Shown here in pieces: positions 60,420 through 64,000 of a stretch of 64,000 nucleotides of DNA. Made by a program: the position numbers and the translations under genes. This stretch comes from Kibdelosporangium sp040675465. Lineage in GTDB: Bacteria > Actinomycetota > Actinomycetes > Mycobacteriales > Pseudonocardiaceae. Location: contig NZ_JBFAPA010000015.1 of NCBI RefSeq assembly GCF_040675465.1, forward strand, positions 1 to 64,000, read 5' to 3'. The notes under the pieces are model-generated. The model saw nothing but the letters and a program-made list of their open reading frames with translations. It had not been told where the DNA came from and searched no databases. Position 1 is the stretch's first letter; every line of letters starts with the position of its first letter.

Positions 60420-63400
60420 TCAGTTCAGCTTGTAGGCATTGATGAGGGTCTGCTCCACGGTGTTGCCCGCGCGGTCGGTCGCCTTGGCCCGCAACGACAC
60501 CGAGGTGGCGTCGTTCGGGTGCTGGACGATCGCGAACACGTTGGCCACCACCACGGCCGAGGACCAGGTGGTGCCGCCGTCGAAGGAAACGTCGACCGAC
60601 AGCGACTTCGGCACCGTGCCGGTCCCGGTGGCCTGCTGCTGCACAGTGATCGGCAGGATGAACGACTCACCGGCCGGGGCCGAGTTCGTCGCGTCCAGCG
60701 CCGGGGTGAACCGCACTGTGGACAGTGGCAGCCGTACCGGGTCGTCGCCGACGTGCCCGGAGCGGAACGACCACGAGGCCCGTACCGCGGTGGTGACGTC
60801 CGAGACGCCGCTGCGGACGCCTTCGGTTGTCAGCACGTAGTTCCCGGCCTCCGCGGGCACCTTGAACGAACCCGCACCGTCCACAGCGGACTCGCCGATC
60901 TTCTGGCCGTCCTTGTAGAGCACAGTGGACGCCTTGTCCACCAACGAGAACCCGTAGTTGCCCGCGGCGTCACCCCACAACGGGATGTTCGCGCTGATGT
61001 TGTCGCCGCTGCGGGTCAGCCACAGGAACGGGAACCGGGTCTGCGGGGCCGACGGCCCGAACACGCCGCGGTTGTAGGACTCCTCGGTGACCCCGCTGGT
61101 GCCGAACTGCTTCACCGGCGAACCCAGCTGCACCTCGATGTTCCGGTTGTCCGGGGACATCTGCCACAGCTCCGGCGCCCACGCGGCATCCGGCGTGTAG
61201 TACTCGTGCCGGTCACCGGGCAGGCTCACCTGTTGCAGAATCGCCCAGCCGCCGTTGCCGTCCCCGAACTTCGGGTACGGGAACGCCGACCGCAGACCGC
61301 TGCGGCCGGGGACGGTGGCACCGAACGTGGCGTGCACGTGCGCCAGGTCCTCCTTCTTCACCGTGCGGGTGAACCCGGCCGGGAACGTGCCGTACTCGTA
61401 CCAGGCCAGGCCGTAGTACTCGCCGTTCGCCCCGGACCACTGCGTGTTCACCTGGGTCTGCAGCTCCTGCGGCGGCAGAGTGGGACCGACGTGCGCGGTG
61501 CTGAGGTCGCCGACGTTGCCGCCGAGCAGCGCCCAGCCGAACGAGAACGAAGTCCTGCCGGTCGAGCGCCGGTAGGAGATGTCGGCCAGGCTGAAGTTCG
61601 CGCCGGCCGGCGGGGTGATCTGGGTCGGCTTGGCCCGCCGGAAGTCCAGGTCCACCGTGGTGTCGTCGGTGAGCTCGAACGCCGGGTACGCCAGCCAGTT
61701 GATCTTGTCGCCGATCAGCGAGCTGTCCAGTACGTACTTGCCCTTGGGCAGCCGGATCGTGGCGCTGCCGTCGGCGTCGTACGGGGTGCTGAACTTGTTG
61801 GTGTCCAGCCCGAACAGCGCCGTCGAGTAGTTCGCCGCGGGTGCGCCGTCCAGTCCGATGTGGTTGATGGTCAGGGTGTAGCTCTCCGGCTCACGGTTGA
61901 TCGCGACCGGGGTGCGCACCTGCGTGTCGCGCGAGGACGCGACGATCGTGCCGGTGTAGACGCCGTCCGCGGCGTTGATCTTGGTGTCCCCGGTGACCTT
62001 GACCGTGGCGTCGCCGCCGGCCGGGATGGTGACCTTGGCGGGCGACGCGGTCAGCAGGCCGGCCGGGGCGGGCTGGCCGTCCGGTCCGGTGGACTGCAGC
62101 GCGACGTCCAGCGTTACCTCGGTCTTGCCGTAGTTGTGGTACGTGACGTCCTTGTTCACCGGCTGGTCGTCGTCGTGCGGCCAGATCGCGGTGCCCAGGC
62201 TGACGTTCGTCGGCGAGGAGGTCACCGGTTGGCTGATCGCCCGCGCCACGTCGACGCGGCCGGAACCCTGCTGGTACACCGTTTGCCCGGCGCCCGGCTT
62301 GGCCGACGCGGTCAGCACGGCCTTGAGCTGCTGGCCGGTCCAGTCCGGGTGCAGCTGGGCGAGCAGCGCGGCCGAGCCGGCCACGTGCGGGGTGGCCATG
62401 GACGTGCCGGACAGGCCGACATAGCCGTCCGCGGCCGGGGTGCCGATCTTGCCTTCGGCTGCCTTGGCCGCGACGATCCCGACACCGGGAGCGGTGATGT
62501 CGGGCTTGATCGCCGCGTCACCGATCCGCGGGCCACGGCTGGAGAACGGCGCCAGCGTGTCGTCCCGGTCGACCGCCCCGACAGTGAGTGCGGCGTCCGC
62601 GCTGCCGGGGGAGCCCACCGTCTCCTCGCCCGGACCGCTGTTGCCCGCCGCGATCACGAACAGCACGCCGGTCTTGGCGGACAACGAGTTCACCGCTTCC
62701 TCGAGCGGGTCGATGTCCGGGCCGTCACCGCCGCCGAGGCTCATGTTGATCACCTTGGCGCCCTGGCCCGCGGCCCACTCCATGCCCGCGATGATCCACG
62801 ACTCCAGGCCGCCGCCGTTGTCGTTGAGCACCTTGCCGTCCAGGATCTGCGCGCCGTAGGCGACACCCTTGAACTTGCCGCCCGACTTGGCGCCGGTGCC
62901 GGCGATGATCGAGGCGACGTGCGTGCCGTGACCGAACCGGTCCACGTTGTCCGCCGCGTCACTGAAGTTGCGTTCGGCGGCCTGGTGGCCGGCCAGGTCC
63001 GGGTGCGTCTCGTCGACGCCGGTGTCCAGCACCGCGACCTTCACGCCCGCGCCGGTCGAACCGGCCTTCCACGCCTCGGGGGCGCCGATCTGCGGGACGC
63101 TGCGGTCCAGCAGCGCCTGGCGCTTGCCGTCCAGCCACACCTTGCGCACCCCGGCGCTCCGCAAGGAAGACCAGACCGCGCCGGACTTCTGGGCGGTCAC
63201 CGCGGTCGAGTTGATGGCGGCCAGGGTGGCGGTCTTCGCCGTGCCGGCCAGGTTCGCCTGCGCCACGCCGGGGGCGAAGGACACGATCAGGGGCAGGTCG
63301 GCCCGGCTGTCGTCGTCGTAGCCGGACTCGAGCAGGGTGGTGACGTCGAACAGGCGTTGGTCGAGTTTTCCTTGGCCCAGCGGGACCATTGCGTCCTTGG

Positions 63401-63656
63401 GAACCACGTACAGGTGGTTGTCGCGGTGGTAGGTGGCGAAGGCGAGTGTCTCCCGGCCCTTGGCCGGCACGATCGCCTTGGCGTCGCGCGCGCCGTCGAC
63501 GATGATCACCTTGTCGCCCGTGACCAGGGTGACGGACTTCTGCTTGGCGGGGTTGGCTGTCCCGGCCGGGGCGGCCGCGGCCACTTGCGCCGTGCTGAGC
63601 ACGACCCCCAGAACGAGTGAACCGACGGCCACTCGTCTCGCGAACGGTGAATGCAC
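60420..63656 (-). CDS. Secreted subtilisin-like (S8) serine protease
   Basis: 1078-aa exported protease. The signal peptide (RRVAVGSLVLGVVLSTAQVAAAA) ends near residue 29, and a propeptide region runs to about 195. The S8 catalytic domain has D211 (AVLDTGVD), H244 (GHGTHVAS), oxyanion N339 (AAGNSGPG) and S419 (GTSMATPH). A long C-terminal part of some 600 residues with beta-rich repeats follows. The start is GTG 63656, 8 nt after GGGAGG; the longer frame has no site and would bury the signal peptide. A promoter with an embedded operator lies upstream. This is a general extracellular protease of the genus and probably not part of the polyketide pathway. Confidence 0.93.
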   Translation of the reverse strand: MHSPFARRVAVGSLVLGVVLSTAQVAAAAPAGTANPAKQKSVTLVTGDKVIIVDGARDAKAIVPAKGRETLAFATYHRDNHLYVVPKDAMVPLGQGKLDQRLFDVTTLLESGYDDDSRADLPLIVSFAPGVAQANLAGTAKTATLAAINSTAVTAQKSGAVWSSLRSAGVRKVWLDGKRQALLDRSVPQIGAPEAWKAGSTGAGVKVAVLDTGVDETHPDLAGHQAAERNFSDAADNVDRFGHGTHVASIIAGTGAKSGGKFKGVAYGAQILDGKVLNDNGGGLESWIIAGMEWAAGQGAKVINMSLGGGDGPDIDPLEEAVNSLSAKTGVLFVIAAGNSGPGEETVGSPGSADAALTVGAVDRDDTLAPFSSRGPRIGDAAIKPDITAPGVGIVAAKAAEGKIGTPAADGYVGLSGTSMATPHVAGSAALLAQLHPDWTGQQLKAVLTASAKPGAGQTVYQQGSGRVDVARAISQPVTSSPTNVSLGTAIWPHDDDQPVNKDVTYHNYGKTEVTLDVALQSTGPDGQPAPAGLLTASPAKVTIPAGGDATVKVTGDTKINAADGVYTGTIVASSRDTQVRTPVAINREPESYTLTINHIGLDGAPAANYSTALFGLDTNKFSTPYDADGSATIRLPKGKYVLDSSLIGDKINWLAYPAFELTDDTTVDLDFRRAKPTQITPPAGANFSLADISYRRSTGRTSFSFGWALLGGNVGDLSTAHVGPTLPPQELQTQVNTQWSGANGEYYGLAWYEYGTFPAGFTRTVKKEDLAHVHATFGATVPGRSGLRSAFPYPKFGDGNGGWAILQQVSLPGDRHEYYTPDAAWAPELWQMSPDNRNIEVQLGSPVKQFGTSGVTEESYNRGVFGPSAPQTRFPFLWLTRSGDNISANIPLWGDAAGNYGFSLVDKASTVLYKDGQKIGESAVDGAGSFKVPAEAGNYVLTTEGVRSGVSDVTTAVRASWSFRSGHVGDDPVRLPLSTVRFTPALDATNSAPAGESFILPITVQQQATGTGTVPKSLSVDVSFDGGTTWSSAVVVANVFAIVQHPNDATSVSLRAKATDRAGNTVEQTLINAYKLN

Positions 63657-63731
63657 TGGAAAAACCTCCCGATCGGTTTTCTGCGCATGCCACAGACGTC
63701 GACGGTGTGCAGTCGACGGTGTACGGTCCGT

Positions 63732-63767
63732 GGTCACCGCAAGCTATCGGGGTCACCAAGGGGTGAC
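63732..63767. promoter_or_regulatory. Operator candidate over the protease promoter
   Basis: gtcacc-aagg-ggtgac (63752-63767) is a 6-bp inverted repeat filling the -10/-35 spacer. A further ggtcacc half-site lies at 63732-63738, 19 bp from its next copy at 63751-63757. A protein bound here would block RNA polymerase. Confidence 0.55.
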
Positions 63768-63769
63768 AA
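63741..63769 (-). promoter_or_regulatory. Promoter of the S8 protease gene
   Basis: On the minus strand TTGTCA (63769-63764), a 17-nt spacer and TAGCTT (63746-63741) match the housekeeping sigma consensus at correct spacing. Transcription would begin about 78 nt before the GTG start codon. Confidence 0.6.
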
Positions 63770-63829
63770 GGCCCCAGTCAAAGAATCCCGAAAGTAATTT
63801 TCCCGTACGGCGTCACCGGCGAGTGTTTA

Positions 63830-64000
63830 TTACCGCTCGGTCATCGTGCCATCGGCGGAGACCTGTAGCCCGGTCTGCGGCCCGCCGCCTGGGCAGTCCG
63901 GCCCATTCGGACGGACCTCCTTCGGCGTGATCCGCAAGGTCTTCTCCAGCACCGAAGTGCCGGCCATGTTCGTCAGGCTCAGTGTCGCGTCAACGGGTTT
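63830..64000 (-). CDS. 3' end of an unrecognised gene (partial)
   Basis: The last 56 codons and TAA stop codon of a minus-strand gene entering from the right edge. The frame is open across all 171 nt. The visible part is polar, starts with a beta-strand-like VDATLSLTNMAGTSVLEKTL and ends in a Gly/Pro-rich tail with one cysteine (PDCPGGGPQTG). I do not recognise the family; it looks like the end of an extracytoplasmic beta-rich domain. The protease start codon is 173 nt downstream, with its own promoter, so the two are separate units. Confidence 0.6.
   Translation of the reverse strand, partial: KPVDATLSLTNMAGTSVLEKTLRITPKEVRPNGPDCPGGGPQTGLQVSADGTMTER

Noticed and set aside
60363..63620. 1085-codon plus-strand frame opposite the S8 protease gene
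   Set aside because: The opposite strand encodes a full S8 catalytic triad and signal peptide; the plus-strand translation has no recognisable domain.

Overview
The window is high-GC actinomycete DNA, most like the Pseudonocardiales (Amycolatopsis/Lentzea/Kibdelosporangium type; genus not provable here). Most of it is one modular type I polyketide cluster. It carries a five-gene tetronate cassette and no chain-terminating thioesterase domain, so the predicted product is a tetronate polyketide.

Left edge (1-3126): a truncated GH3 beta-glucosidase fragment abuts the terminator of a TetR regulator. The TetR gene is divergent from an MFS exporter gene, with a palindrome and two 18-nt direct repeats between them. 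A PEBP-family gene follows, then three hairpins that isolate this side from the convergent biosynthetic genes.

Biosynthetic block (3127-54653, all minus strand, read right to left): KASIII-like ligase, FkbH-like glyceryl transferase, free ACP, E2-type acyltransferase, alpha/beta hydrolase and type II thioesterase, consecutively joined by 1- or 4-nt start/stop overlaps. Four PKS genes follow: loading KSQ-AT-ACP plus modules 1-3, then 4-5, 6-7 and 8. Next come an acyl-CoA carboxylase beta subunit, an FAD monooxygenase and two aldo/keto reductases. No gap is large or structured enough to demand a second promoter, so this may be one transcript of about 51 kb.

PKS logic, read from motifs: acetate starter (KSQ with malonyl AT). 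Module 1: methylmalonyl, DH-KR. Modules 2, 3, 4: malonyl, DH-KR. Module 5: methylmalonyl, DH-ER-KR. Module 6: malonyl, broken DH and no KR (ketone). Module 7: methylmalonyl, DH-KR. Module 8: malonyl, broken KR, no TE (beta-ketoacyl-ACP). This predicts a conjugated tetraene end, a CH2-CH(CH3)-C(=O)-CH2 segment, an alpha-methyl enone and a 1,3-dicarbonyl terminus. Glyceryl-ACP would capture that terminus as a tetronate, and acetylation plus elimination would give the exocyclic methylene (24 carbons in total). Tetraene plus methylene is the substrate pattern of an intramolecular [4+2] as in spirotetronates, but no small AbyU-type cyclase gene is visible in the window.

Right side (54789-64000): a large LAL-type LuxR regulator and a SARP regulator, each with an in-frame TTA codon that implies bldA control. 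Beyond them are probably non-cluster genes: a NIPSNAP protein and a four-TM DUF6328-like protein whose stop codons interlock, a secreted subtilisin-like protease with a recognisable promoter and operator, and the 3' end of an unrecognised gene running off the window.
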